Assembly (NCBI RefSeq): GCF_019393635.1
Contig: NC_057863.1
Coordinates: 642,231,306 to 642,295,305, forward strand
DNA from: Dromiciops gliroides
Taxonomy: Eukaryota > Chordata > Mammalia > Microbiotheria > Microbiotheriidae
Direction of reading: 5' to 3'
DNA: 64,000 nt
Below are positions 10,503-21,155 of the stretch, in pieces (within the stretch, counting starts at the first letter, position 1; each line of letters starts with the position of its first letter). The notes under the pieces were generated by a model that made no database searches, was not told the DNA's origin, and saw only the letters and a program-made list of their open reading frames with translations. A program made the position numbers and the translations under genes.

Positions 10503-11340
10503 GGTGTGGATGAGGGCTGTTCTCATCTGTAACATCTGTAACATAGGCACTGGTGATGGGTATGAATTAAGGGGAGTCCCTCACCCATGATAAGGAGATT
10601 ACATAGTTCCATTGCCTCTACCAATATCTACAAGTGGAAGCCCTATCATGGAGCCCAGTGGTGCAGCCCTCTTTCCTAGGCCCAGGCTGACTGACCAGGC
10701 ACATTCTACTACATTTAGGAGCATTGGATTCCCATTGGGTTAGGAATCTCTCTGCTGACCATCCCTCCTGCTTATCACCTTGAACTGGATTAGAAATACT
10801 GTGTTGGAGTGATGCCCAAGGTTTGTGATTGGAAGAAGCCGTGAGGGTAGGAGAGGAGGCAATCATCATTCTGTTGCTACCCTGTGCTTCCTGCTGAGGC
10901 TGGATGGGTCTTCTGCTTTTCCCAGACTGCACATTCCTCACCATTCCTGTTGGCACCACTCAGCAAATGACCAACTACTAGTTTCTTTAGGTAACAGTGG
11001 GAACAAATGGTTGCAAAGGAAGAAGAGGAAACAAAGGAGGGATGGGAAGAGGACCCTCCTTACTGTCTCCCCAGACAGCATGAACTATCCTAGGGCAACA
11101 GTACACCCCTGTTCTCAGTGGCCCAGCACCCACTGTCTCAGTCTAGGGCTTGGGGTGGGGGTCAAACCTGAAAACACAATACCAGAATACCTCAGCACGC
11201 AGCCACGTGGTCCTAAGAGGGAAGGCACCTCTGAACCCTGGCTCTTGCCCTGGCTTCTCCCCTTCCACTGTTTTTCTCCCAGAATCTCCACAAAGCTGTA
11301 TTAGAAACTCCAGTTTCACAACATCATTAGCTGATAGATT
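10503..11340. other. Intergenic, no feature recognised
   Basis: Open frames of 102-159 codons occur on both strands, but codon content and lack of splice context do not support a gene. Confidence 0.4.
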
Positions 11341-11389
11341 CTGAGGTAACATTATTTCTATTCTCCATGGTGAGAGTGATAGATATGTC

Positions 11390-11483
11390 TGTCCCAAAAG
11401 AATGTAAGCTTCTTGAAGGCAGTGACTGTTTGATTTTTGCCTTTGTATCCTCAGGGGCTGGCACATAATAGATGCTTAATTGT
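11390..11483 (+). repeat. L2/MIR-type 3' tail
   Basis: AATGTAAGCTTCTTGAAGGC, then CAGTGACTGTTTGATTTTTG, then GGCACATAATAGATGCTTAA is the canonical 3' end of L2/MIR elements. Confidence 0.65.
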
Positions 11484-11655
11484 TGCTTGTCCTTCTCTCA
11501 GAGGACCATGACATCAGGGTGATATCATGACTTGCAGTGAATTGGATTTAAGTGAGGGAGGGCTGTGCAAAGTCACAAGCTTCACTCTCTCCTCCAGAGT
11601 CATCTGGGTCCAATGGCAAGATAGACATCAGGATGACTGGAGATGGCCCCAGATG
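11484..11655 (-). repeat. Composite-SINE tail (head missing)
   Basis: The reverse complement matches the 3' half of the element at 61225-61537 (GGACCTGGATGACTGTGGAG-like text; plus strand here CTCCAGAGTCATCTGGGTCC). The tRNA-like head is absent. A short SINE adjoins directly at 11656. Confidence 0.7.
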
Positions 11656-11815
11656 TTTTGGGGGTTTTTTGTTGTTGTTGTTGTTTTTGTTTTGTGGGGC
11701 AGTGAGGGTTAAGTGACTTGCCCAGGGTCACACGCTACTGTTTGAGGTGAAATTTGAACTCAGGTCTTCCTGACTGTAGGGCCAGTGTTCTACCCACTGG
11801 GCCGCCTAGCTGCCG
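11656..11815 (-). repeat. Short tRNA-SINE, minus orientation
   Basis: Reverse-complement head GGCCGCCTAGCTGCC at the right and GTTG/T-rich tail at the left. Imperfect flanks AGATGTTT and AGATGCTT suggest the target duplication. Confidence 0.8.
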
Positions 11816-12825
11816 AGATGCTTAATAAGGGCTTGTTGATCGATGAATTTCCCACCAAGGGCCACAGGCCTTACTCCAGTTTTACATAACAAAGTAGTTA
11901 AGGGCCTAGTTCCCTATTCAGGCTCTTGTTTCTCAGGCCCTTTCAGAGTCCAGGTGACATCCTGACTGTCAGATTATTTGGCAATAAAATGCCCTGTGCC
12001 CTACTCTCATTTCACTCACTTCCCAACGCCCAGGCGCCCCACTGATGTCAGGTTTTCTGCCATCTAGTACTTGGTTCTCTCACCACCTTCCATCAGTTCT
12101 AGCACTCCAATCACCCAGACATCCTGTTCCCACCATCCTTTCACTTTCATACTCGAGGACTAAGTATTCTTGTATGTATCCCCAGGCTCCCACAGCGTGG
12201 GGTAAGTGACCCAGCTTCCTGGCTTCCTTGTTATGAGGAGCGGTGATTCACTAGAAGGCACTAGGTGCAGGGGGGGACAGAACAGGTAGATCTCTTTGGG
12301 GTCAGAGCTGGATGGATGGGCTACATAAGAACCAGAGTTAAAAACAAAACTTACTCCATCTCTGAGTACTACTCTTAGCCTGTGGAAATCATGGAATTTG
12401 TGTGTGTGTGTGTGTGTAGCTATATGTGTATGTTGAGGGGGAGGGCATTTTAAGGAATTCATTGGTATCTTTTACCCTTTCTTGCTAATCAGTCTTTTCC
12501 TAGGATTCAGGTATCTTTATTTCAAGGTCTCTTGGCAAGCCAAAACCTAATGTTTTGGCTTCTACCAGTTCCAGAAACCATAGGTCTTTCTTTCTGGCTT
12601 CTCAGACCCCATGTATCTGGCTCTTCTACCTGATACCCTTGCCTCTTCCACCCCCTCAACCTCAACTTCCTTTCTTTTCTTAGAACCAAAGCTTACATCT
12701 GAACCACACACCACATGAATCACATTTTCCATCCTCCTTCCACTCCCCAGTAGAAAAAAGACTGATTAGTTTTCAGGAGTTGGGACTATTTGTGTATGAG
12801 ACAATACAGTGCAATGGATAGAACT
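11816..12825. other. Intergenic, with a (GT)n run
   Basis: Contains a short (TG)n at 12400-12418. No other repeat or gene recognised. Confidence 0.45.
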
Positions 12826-12829
12826 TTCT

Positions 12830-13640
12830 TGTCCTCTGTGCTGTCTCTACTCCTTAAAATTCCTCACTAGTTGGTCTCTCTTCTGGTTGCAGAAAAAAGA
12901 GGTGTCACTATTCCTCATAGATGCAATCCTTCTACCATTAATCCCATTCCCTCCAATCTTCTCCAGGACCTTGTTCTAGCTACCATTCTCTCACTTTCAC
13001 ACATCTCCAATCTTTCCATCTGCCTACCAATGTTGTTGAATTTCTCTAGTCCTAAAAATTCCTTCCCTCGACCCTTCTGAATTCTCTTACTCCAGTCCTT
13101 CCCCATATTACCAAACTTCTTGAAAAAAATATCTCTGTCCCATTTCATCACTTCCTCAACCACTTGCAATCTACCTTCCGCCTCATCCTCCTACTAAAAC
13201 TGTTGTCTCAGGGGTTACCCAAAATCTAATTGCCAAATTCCTGACTTTTAAAAAAAATCGTGAACATCTTTGATCTCTCTGCAGTATTTAACACAGCAAG
13301 TTAACCACCTTCCTTCCCACTTGGCTGCTGAGATGCCATGTGGCATTGATTCTCCCTCCTTTCTAATCTCTCCTTTGTCTACTTCACTGACTTCCAGTCA
13401 TCTCACAATAGACTCTTAACTGATTTCTCTGTTTCTCTGATGTCTCTGTATCTCCATTCTCTAGTTCATCTTCCAAATAGTTGCCAAAATGATACTTTTG
13501 AAATACAAATATGATCATATCACCTGCCTGCTTCTCTTCTCACTGCCACCTCCCATACACATGCTCAGAAATCTTTACCGGCCCTTTACTACTTCTCAGA
13601 TGTGTAATCTGTGGTCTAGGGTCTACCTAAGACTTTGAGG
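12830..13640 (+). repeat. LINE-2 reverse-transcriptase region, decayed
   Basis: DNA phrases around the L2 'LSAAFDTVDH' RT block are still visible: CTTTGATCTCTCTGCAGTAT then TTAACACAGC. Upstream is AACCACTTGCAATCTACCTT. L2 3' phrases follow near 13470-13600 (CTCACTGCCACC, CGGCCCTTTACTACTTCTCA). Heavily mutated. Confidence 0.5.
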
Positions 13641-13679
13641 TCACATTAACTAGGTCCAATCTTGTGTGCTAACCTCAGA

Positions 13680-14821
13680 AGGTCATTATCTCTCTGGTCC
13701 ATTGCCTCACTAAGTTTACCCTGGTAAAATCTCCAAGTATAGTTCATGTCTAGGTTTGCACAAATATAGGCAATAGAGTTCCTAGTTCCTATATAAACAC
13801 TCTAGGTAATAAATGTATATTGTGCATAGGACAGCCTTTATTTTACCCCCACAAAAAGTGCAGAAGATACATAAGACTTCCTGGAAGCACTAAACAGATA
13901 TGGATAACATATAATCAAAAGACAAGGAGTCCATAAGCAGATACCCAAAGCAGAGAAAGTCCTCATATTAGTTTTCCCCAAAAGAAACAATACTTAGGTT
14001 TACATTGGGGAACCTGTCACATTCTTGTGGATCACACAGTGTCTCACATAGTTCCTCCCAGAGTTGGAGTGCTACCTTGTCATTTGAATTCCTCCTTAGA
14101 AGGCACACCCTTTGAGATCTCCTACGTAAATGAGCAACTCTTTTCCCATCAGACCAGCATTGTTAAAATAATTCACTCTAATAGTGTAAGGTTCACATCC
14201 CTTGTTTCCCCAAGGCCTACTTTTAAATTCTCACTACTCCTTTAAATTCAGAGACAACATAAAGATTCTTTCCTTTTTCTCAGATGCATATTGCTGAGGT
14301 AATCCCCTTTTTTCTCTATAAGATCTGGTCAAATTTAGAATTATTGTTGAGACAACTCCTAAGTTTGGATATGACCAAGAAATCTCTCTTCTCTGTCTAG
14401 AAAACTAGACTCTGGACCCATTCTTCCTAGAAAATTTCCCTTCTCTGACAAGAAAATTGACTTCCAGCATCCTTGACCTTGAGATTACTCACAAGGTACT
14501 GCCTCCCAAAGACAGATGTTACTAAGGCAATCTCCCTTCTTTAGTTAAAAGACTGGATTCCGGGATTGTACAGCCTCAAAAATAGAAGTCCTCCTTTAGA
14601 CAGGAGGTTTGGGTTCAGAAATATGCTCTATGAACTCTCTGGTTGAGCTGAATGGGCAAATTCATGTTTACTTCCTCAGGAACTCCCTCATTTCCCCAGC
14701 TGCTGTTATCTCTTGAGCTGGGAAAATCCATTCCAAGTTACCAGGCTCTGACCTATATGCCCTGAAAGCTGAGTATGAGTACCTGTCACTTTGTCTCCAA
14801 GATATTCCTCATCAGTTCCCA
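13680..14821. repeat. Unassigned 1.1-kb repeat, copy 1 (possibly LTR-derived)
   Basis: Collinear with 34285-35420: CTATATAAACACTCTAGGTA against CTGTATAAGCACTCTTGGTA, GGACAGCCTTTATTTTA against GGACAACCTTTATTTCA, and CTCCCAGAGTTGGAGTGCTA against CTCCCAGACTTGTAGTGCCA. A TATA-like box and an AATAAA (minus) fit an LTR-type origin, but ends and family are not fixed. It is an old fossil with no coding potential recognised. Confidence 0.5.
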
Positions 14822-14871
14822 TTACCATGTGTCTGGCTCTTTTTAAAAATAATATTTTTCCCAATTGAATA

Positions 14872-15034
14872 TAAAAACAATTTTTTTTTAGTGAGGCTAT
14901 TGGGGTTAAGTGACTTGCCCAGGGTCACACAGCTAGTAAGTGTTAAGTGTCTGAGGCTGGATTTGAACTCAGGTACTCCTGATTCCAGGGCTGGTGCTCT
15001 ATCCACTGTGTCACCTAGCTGCCCCTAAAAACAA
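14872..15034 (-). repeat. Short tRNA-SINE in the L1 3' UTR
   Basis: Element 14881-15025, flanked by TAAAAACAA on both sides. Confidence 0.85.
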
Positions 15035-15339
15035 TTTTTAACATTCATTTTTTAAAATTTTGAGTTCCAAATTTTCCCCTTCCCCTTTCCTGAGACAGTA
15101 AGCAATTTGATAGAGGTTATACATATGCAATCATGAAAAACATTTCCATAATAGTCATGTTGTAAAAGAAAACACAGACCCCAAAAAACTCCCCACAAAA
15201 AAAAAGTGAAAAAGAATATGCTTCAATCTGCATTCAGATTCCATCAGTTCTTTCTGTGGAGGTAAATAGTATTTTTCATCATGAGTCCTTTGGAACTATC
15301 TTGAATCTTTGTATTGCTTAGAATAACTAAGCCATTAAA

Positions 15340-15507
15340 ATTTGATCACATGGGGCAGCTAGGTGGCGCAGTGGATAGAGCACCGGCCCTGGATTCAGGA
15401 AGACCTGAGTTCAAATCCTACCTCAGACACTTAACACTTACTAGCTGTGTGACTTTGGGCAAGTCACTTAACCCCAATTGCCTCACAAAAAAAAATATTT
15501 GATCACA
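15340..15507 (+). repeat. Short tRNA-SINE in the L1 3' UTR, opposite orientation
   Basis: Element 15351-15496 with target duplication ATTTGATCACA at 15340-15350 and 15497-15507. Confidence 0.9.
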
Positions 15508-15836
15508 CAATGTTACTATTACTGTGTACAATGTTCTCCTGGCTCCACTCCCTTCACTCTGCATCAGTTCATGTAAGTCATCCCAGGTTTTTCTAAAATC
15601 ATCATTTCATATAACACAATAGTATCTTATTATAATTTTATACCACAGTTTGTTCAGCTATTCCCCAATTGATGGACCATCCCCTCAATCTCCAATTTTT
15701 TGGCACTGTAGAGTTGCCATAAATATTTTGTACAAATAGGCCCTTTTCCTTTTTCCATTTTTTAATTTCTATCTTTATCTCTTTGATATACAGATCTAGT
15801 AGTGGTATTTCTGGGTCAAAGGGTATGTAGTTTTAT

Positions 15837-16312
15837 AGCCTGTGAGATTTAAAATTAGATATTAGATCATAAATCTCCCCTACTTAACCTTTCCCTTAAT
15901 TTATCTCCCAGACTAGTAAATGGGAGAAGCTTTTGGTTTTCTAGATAGACCTTTTATTGTTATGGTAGTCACAAGGTAATGTTGATTAGAAGGATAGGAA
16001 AGTAGAAACACAATACAAATCGTCTTAAGTCTAAGCTTAGTCTATATTCCTTATAAAAACTCACCAAAACTGAAGGCTACCTTTGGGGAGAGAGAGACCA
16101 TCTGTGCAGCGCAGTCAGGAGACCAGCAGAGCAGGAAAAAGCCCCACTTCCGTTCTCTCCACCCCAGAAGTCGAGTGCGTAGCAGGCAGTCTGACGTGCG
16201 CAGCAGGCGGACTGTTGGTCTCCTCCCCAAAAGGGTGGTCCTTCAAAAACTGGCATCTTTCAGTTATCCTAACTGACTGTTAAAAAACTTTCATATATTT
16301 TTTTTACAAGCC
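15837..16312 (-). mobile_element. Solo LTR of an endogenous retrovirus, in the L1
   Basis: The 468-bp unit 15841-16308 begins TGTGAG and ends TTTACA, and is bounded by a 4-bp duplication AGCC (15837-15840 and 16309-16312). The interrupted L1 text reads straight across the insertion. On the minus strand there is a TATA-like TTTTATAAGG and a poly-A signal AATAAA in the order expected of U3-R-U5. The 4-bp duplication suits a gammaretrovirus-like (class I) element. Only one LTR is present, with no internal region. It is younger than the host L1. Confidence 0.75.
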
Positions 16313-16697
16313 CTTTGAGCATGGTTCCAAATTGCTCCTCAGAATGGTTGAATCAATTCACAGCTTCACCAATAGTACATTAATGTACCAATTTTTTCAC
16401 ATCTGACATTTGTCATTTTCCTTTTCTGTCATGTTAGCCAATCTGATAGGTGTGAATTGGTACCTCAGAGTTGTTTTAATTTGCATTTTTCTAATCAATA
16501 GTGATTTACAGCATTTTTTTATAACTATAGATAACTTATATTTCTTCTGAAAAGTGCCTATTAATATTCTTTGTCCATTTCTCAATTGTGGAATGACTTG
16601 TATTCTTATAATTTTGACTCAGTTCTCTAGAAATTTGAGAAATGATGCCTTTATCAGAGACACTTGCTATAAAAAGTTTTCCCAGCTTTCTGCTTCC

Positions 16698-16844
16698 CTT
16701 TTTTTTTTTTTGGTGGGGCAATGAGGGTTAAGTGATTGGCCCAGGGCCACACAGCTAGTGTCAAGTGTCTGAGGCTGATTTTGAACTCAGGTCCTCCTGA
16801 ATCCAGGGTTAGTGCTTTATCCACTGCACCACCTAGCTGCCCCC
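16698..16844 (-). repeat. Short tRNA-SINE in L1 ORF2
   Basis: Poly-T at the left, head complement CCACCTAGCTGCCCC at the right. It interrupts the L1 coding text between GGAAATGGA and GGAAGCAGAAAGCTGG (minus). Confidence 0.85.
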
Positions 16845-16971
16845 TCCATTTCCCTTCTAATCTTGGCTGCATTGATTTTGTTTGTGCAAAAACTTTTAAA
16901 TTTAATGTAATCAGGGGCAGCTTATCTGGCATGGCTAAGCCACCTTTCTTCCCATTTTCCCCCATTAATCT

Positions 16972-17105
16972 CCTTGATACTCTTTTTTTGTGTGTGTGAG
17001 GCAATTGGAGTTAAGTGACTTGCCCAGGGTCACACAGCTAGTAAATGTCAAGGTCGTATTTGAACTCAAGTCCTCCTGAATCCAGGGCCGGCCCTTGATA
17101 CTCTT
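16972..17105 (-). repeat. 5'-truncated short SINE with full TSD
   Basis: Element 16985-17092 lacks the tRNA head (it ends at CCAGGGCCGG) yet has a perfect 13-bp duplication CCTTGATACTCTT on both sides, so truncation happened at integration. Confidence 0.88.
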
Positions 17106-17424
17106 GACCTTTTGTTTTTCCAAATGAATTTTGTTACAATTTTTTCTCGTTCTATAAAGTAATGTGTCTGGCTCTTAATAAATGCTTGCTGACTGCTAGG
17201 AGCAGACTGTGTCCATGAACACAAATTGGCTCTGCTTCCCTCTGAGTAGGGAAGACAGAAAACACAGCACAAAAGCAATTAGACTTGGCTGTTGGCAGGT
17301 ACACCTACCAGAGGCAGGAATCCAGTTCTCTACCACTGGGTAGATAATGATGGATATATCTTCTTTGTTTATCTTTCATTCTGACTCAGATTCATTTGCA
17401 TGCCAAGCCAGAGAAGATTTGAGG

Positions 17425-17630
17425 TGGCCTTGTTGGTGTAGTGGATAGGACTCTGGACATGGAGTCATTCCTGACCTGAAATATCTACCCATCTCAGACA
17501 TTTACTAGCTCTGTGATGTTAGGCAAGCCATGTAGCTTTTCTGTGTCTCAGTTTCCTCATCTGTAAAATGAGGGGGTTAGACATCATGACTTCCAAAGTT
17601 TCTTATAGCTCTCATTCTATGATCCTAATA
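17425..17630 (+). repeat. CORE-SINE (MIR/Ther1-like)
   Basis: CORE text TTTACTAGCTCTGTGATGTT, then GTCTCAGTTTCCTCATCTGT with AAAATGAGG. Confidence 0.7.
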
Positions 17631-17820
17631 TTGAACCCTAAGTTAGTTATCTCCTCAAAGAGATAGGTGATATAATCTTAACCTGAGAACTCAGCCTGGC
17701 TTTTATTAGCTAGATCTGCTATAACTAGAGAGCTGTTGGTGTACCTGTCTCAGGGAGAATTTCTCACCATCATCCCTAGCTGATTGGAGCTGAGCATGAT
17801 TGGAGCATGAAGGCAGTTTT

Positions 17821-18007
17821 GAAAAATAAGCCCAGGGGAAGCTAGGTGGCGCAGTGGATGGAGCACTGGCCCTGGAGTCAGGAGTACCTGAGTTCAAATC
17901 CTGCCTCAGACACTTAACACTTACTAGCTGTGTGACCCTGGGCAAGTCACTTAACCCCAATTGCCTCACTAAAAAAAGAAAAGAAAAGAAAAGAAAAATA
18001 AGCCCAG
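17821..18007 (+). repeat. Short tRNA-SINE with 15-bp TSD
   Basis: Element 17836-17992. GAAAAATAAGCCCAG flanks both sides. The tail is an (AAAAG)n array. Confidence 0.92.
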
Positions 18008-18454
18008 AAGCTGGGAACAAGGAGCAATGCCCAGCAACCATCCAAAGGACCAGCACACCAGTGTCCCTGTCAGAGACAGCCCACAGAGTAGGGAGAGAGC
18101 AGCCCAGAGTCATGGACTCCCTGCCAGGGAGAGCATCCTAGGGCCATCACGAGAGCACACTGGTGGGCCTGCAGCATCAGGCCTGCACACATCATGAGAT
18201 GTGCCTCCAGATGTTTTCTGTACCCCACATTTACTCATACCTGCCCCTTGTGCATGATCCCTAGCAAGATTACTCTCCCCATTTGTGGGAATGTGTGCTC
18301 CAGGTTTATTGAGTGGGAATTGGTGGAGCGGGGGGGAGATGTTCTATTGCAACTTCTCTCACTATTTTATTTTCTTAAATGCCTTTGCTTTGAAGTACTT
18401 GAGTTCTCTGAATGGCTATAGGAAAAGTAAATGTATCGTTGGAGGCTTAGGAGT
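18008..18454. other. Intergenic, nothing recognised
   Basis: No repeat signature or exon seen. Confidence 0.4.
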
Positions 18455-18600
18455 GAGACATGTTTTTGTTTTTGGTGAGGCAATTGGGATTAAGTGACTT
18501 GCCCAGGGTCACATAGCTAGTAAGTGTTAAGTGTCTGAGGTCTGAATCCAGGGCCGGTGCTCTATCTGCTGTGCCACCTAGCTGCCCCGAGACATGGTTT
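18455..18600 (-). repeat. Short tRNA-SINE with internal deletion
   Basis: About 18467-18588. About 20 bases around the 'GATTTGAACTCAGGTCCTCC' block are missing. Flanks GAGACATGTTTT and GAGACATGGTTT mark the duplication. Confidence 0.85.
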
Positions 18601-19019
18601 TGAGTGAATTCAGGCCCATAGAGTATCTTAAACCTGAGGTAGTGGCTACCCACACTTGAGTGGAGGTGGGGGGAAGCAGGTACAAGTGAAAAGTGGAAAA
18701 AGCAAGCAAGTCTGACCAGTTTAGAGGGGTACTTCATGCCACAAGTATCCATCCTCCCCATGGGATCAGGCTAATTCTCAATCAGGAGCTGCTCTGGATC
18801 TTCTCAGTAAGGAACTGAGGGCATGCTCGCACTTGCCATGAAGAGGTGGCCTTCAGCAGCCCCAAAGGCCCAGTGCCCTTCAAGATCATCTTACTGAACA
18901 GGCTGCTTCCCTCATCTCCTCCCTTTCTGATGTAATAGAACATTCTCAGCCTGCTTCTCAAGTTCTTCCTGATTGGGCTTCCATCCATCTCTCCACTCTC
19001 ATTCCACATCGGTCTCTGT
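18601..19019. other. Intergenic, nothing recognised
   Basis: No feature seen. Confidence 0.4.
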
Positions 19020-19360
19020 TACACGTTTTCCATTCCAGTCAGGCTGCCCCCATTTCCTTTCCCTGCCTACCCAGTCTGCCCAACTAGATGCACTCTCTTG
19101 ACCTTTGTCTCTTGGAATTCCTGGCTTCCTTGAAGACAAAGCTCAGGCGTCAGCTCCCACAGAGGATGGCACTTTGTCTTCTCCCTTGAAACATTACTTT
19201 GTGCTGTTTTGAAGACTTTACATTTGTTTTCTTTGTCCATGTGATGCCTGCCAGGAGAATACAAGTTTCTTGAAGGCAAAGATAGTTTCTTTGGGTCTTT
19301 GGAGCTCCAGTGCCTTATACATTGTAGGTATTTAATGAATGGTTATTGCATCGAACTGGG
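19020..19360 (+). repeat. LINE-2 3' end
   Basis: L2 phrases: GGAATTCCTGGCTTCCTTGA, AAGCTCAGGCGTCAGCTCCC and TACAAGTTTCTTGAAGGCAA in order. Confidence 0.65.
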
Positions 19361-19957
19361 CATTGCCCCCCAAGGTGCTGTCCACACGTTCCATCTTTCT
19401 CTACCTTCACTCATTACTGCAACTTCAGCTATTGCCTGGCCTTTAACACTTTGCCATCAGATGCTCTTCAGGCACTTCAAACTCGACATGTCCAAAGCCA
19501 AGCTTGTTAGCTTTTCCCCCAAGCCTACGTCTTTTTGATGTCACTGTCTCTGTGTGTAGAACCTACATTCACACGGTTTCACAGCCTAAAAACCTTGGTA
19601 TTTTATATCTTTCCCATTCCCCTAACATCTATCCTTTGCAAGTGCTGATCATTCAACTTTGACAGTAGCTTTCACTTCCATATCTCCCTCTCCATTCTCT
19701 CATTATCATTCTGCAAGTCTATTATAGTGATTTACACATAGTAAGTACTTAGTGACTGCTTGCTGAATAAATGAACTGTAAGTCTCTTAACAGATCTTCC
19801 TATCTCCGTTTTTTCTTTCCACTGCATCCTTCACACTGCTGTCAGAATCATCTTTATTGTGCATAGAACTGGTTGTGTTACTACTCTGCTCAAAAATCTT
19901 CCTTGGCTCCTTAAGGCCTACTAATTCCTTAGTTTGGTTCTTGAGACCCATCAAAAC

Positions 19958-19958
<1 letters not shown>

Positions 19959-20004
<46 letters not shown>

Positions 20005-20014
20005 CGTTCTCTCT

Positions 20015-20067
<53 letters not shown>
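19959..20067 (+). repeat. Compound (CA)n(CT)n microsatellite
   Basis: About 20 CA units, a short bridge, then about 27 CT units. It lies inside the L2 copy. Confidence 0.97.
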
Positions 20068-20070
<3 letters not shown>

Positions 20071-20236
20071 GGGCCACATCTTGTGTGACTACCCTTTACC
20101 TGACTGTCCTCCAACCTACCCTGCCCTTTCCTGTGGCCACCCTACCCCTGAAATGTCTGATGTGCTGTTGAATGCCAGCCTACTTTTTAGAGCCCAACTC
20201 AAATACTTCTCTGTGTAGAAAGTCTTCTCTCTCTGT

Positions 20237-20430
20237 CAGAAAGGAGCTCCTATCTATATGTATATGTATAGAGATATAGAGATATAACCTATATCAGATT
20301 ACCTGCTGTCTAGGGGAGGGGAGAGGGAGGGAGAAAAATCTGAAATTGGAAAGCTTGTAGAAACAAAAGTTGAGAACTATCTTTACATGTAACGGAAAAA
20401 ATAAAATACCTTATACAGAAAGGAGCTCCT
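20237..20430 (+). mobile_element. Short 5'-truncated LINE-1 with perfect TSD
   Basis: The 164-bp element 20252-20415 holds the marsupial L1 3' end: ATATCAGATTACCTGCTGTC, the GA-rich box, ATCTTTACATGTAACGG and AAAATAAAATACC. Both flanks read CAGAAAGGAGCTCCT. Confidence 0.92.
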
Positions 20431-20518
20431 TCCTTCACACCTCTTCCTCTGGTGCCTTACAAAGTAATTGAGGTTAACATTCACTAGACTGTAAGCTCCC
20501 TGAGACTAGGAACTATGT

Positions 20519-20691
20519 CATAGCTAGACTTTTTTTTTTTTTTTGGCGGGGAAATGAAGGTTAAGTGACTTGCCCAGGGTCACACAGCTAGTAAGTTTCA
20601 AGTGTCTGAGGCCAGGTTTGAACTCAGGTCCTCCTGACTCCAGGGCCGGTGCTTTATCTACTGTGCCACCTAGCTGCCCCATAGCTAGGCT
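20519..20691 (-). repeat. Short tRNA-SINE with TSD
   Basis: Element 20531-20679; flanks CATAGCTAGACT and CATAGCTAGGCT. Confidence 0.88.
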
Positions 20692-20904
20692 TTCTGTCTC
20701 CCCCCATGCGCACAGTACGGTGCTCTACATAGAGTAGTGTTTGCTGGACTGAGTTTAATTGAAAGCAGTTTTGATCTATAAAGAAAATATAAAGTTAGGA
20801 ATTATCATTATATATCTGTGTATATATGTCTGTATCTATACATATACATAGAAGCATATGTAAATTTTAAATAACAGAATTCTCTCTGGCCATATTCAAG
20901 CCAA

Positions 20905-21155
20905 TTTTAGCATGAAATGACAGAGAACTTGATTTGGAGTCAGGAAGACCCGAGTCCAAATACTTCTTCCATCATTATCTGTGTGACCATGGGAAAGTCA
21001 CATAACCTCTCTGAATCTCAGTCTCCTCATTTGTAAAATGAAGATGGTATCTGTAGTATGCACCTCACAGGATTGTTCTAAATCTCAAATGAGATAATAC
21101 ATACAAAGCACTTTGGAAGCTTTGAAGTTCTATAGAAATGGCAGTTACTTGACGG
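20905..21155 (+). repeat. CORE-SINE (MIR/MAR1-like)
   Basis: GATTTGGAGTCAGGAAGACC, TGTGTGACCATGGGAAAGTC, and a 3' part CAGGATTGTTCTAAATCTCA. Confidence 0.7.

Larger units (their letters stand above)
14827..17176 (-). mobile_element. LINE-1 3' half, with nested insertions and intact TSD
   Basis: A 5'-truncated L1 occupies 14842-17161 between perfect 15-bp duplications ATGTGTCTGGCTCTT (14827-14841 and 17162-17176). Minus-strand ORF2 remnants include TKFIWKNKRSRVS (near 17110), MGENGKKGGLAMPD, KLGKLFIASVSDKG, HSTIEKWTKNINRHF and MQIKTTLRYQFTPIRLANM. The 3' UTR follows with GCTTCAATCTGCATTCAGA and the CT-rich box. Four SINEs and one LTR are inserted in it, so about half of the span is later DNA. 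ORF2 has several stops and shifts and is not functional. Confidence 0.88.
19375..20530 (+). repeat. LINE-2, interrupted by microsatellite and L1
   Basis: Starts in the ORF2 end (frame LDMSKAKLVSFSPKPTSF). It continues through ATCTTCCTATCTCCG... and CAAAAATCTTCCTTGGCTCC to the L2 tail at 20440-20515 (GACTGTAAGCTCCCTGAGAC). Its continuity across the L1 at 20252-20415 is clear. Confidence 0.7.
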
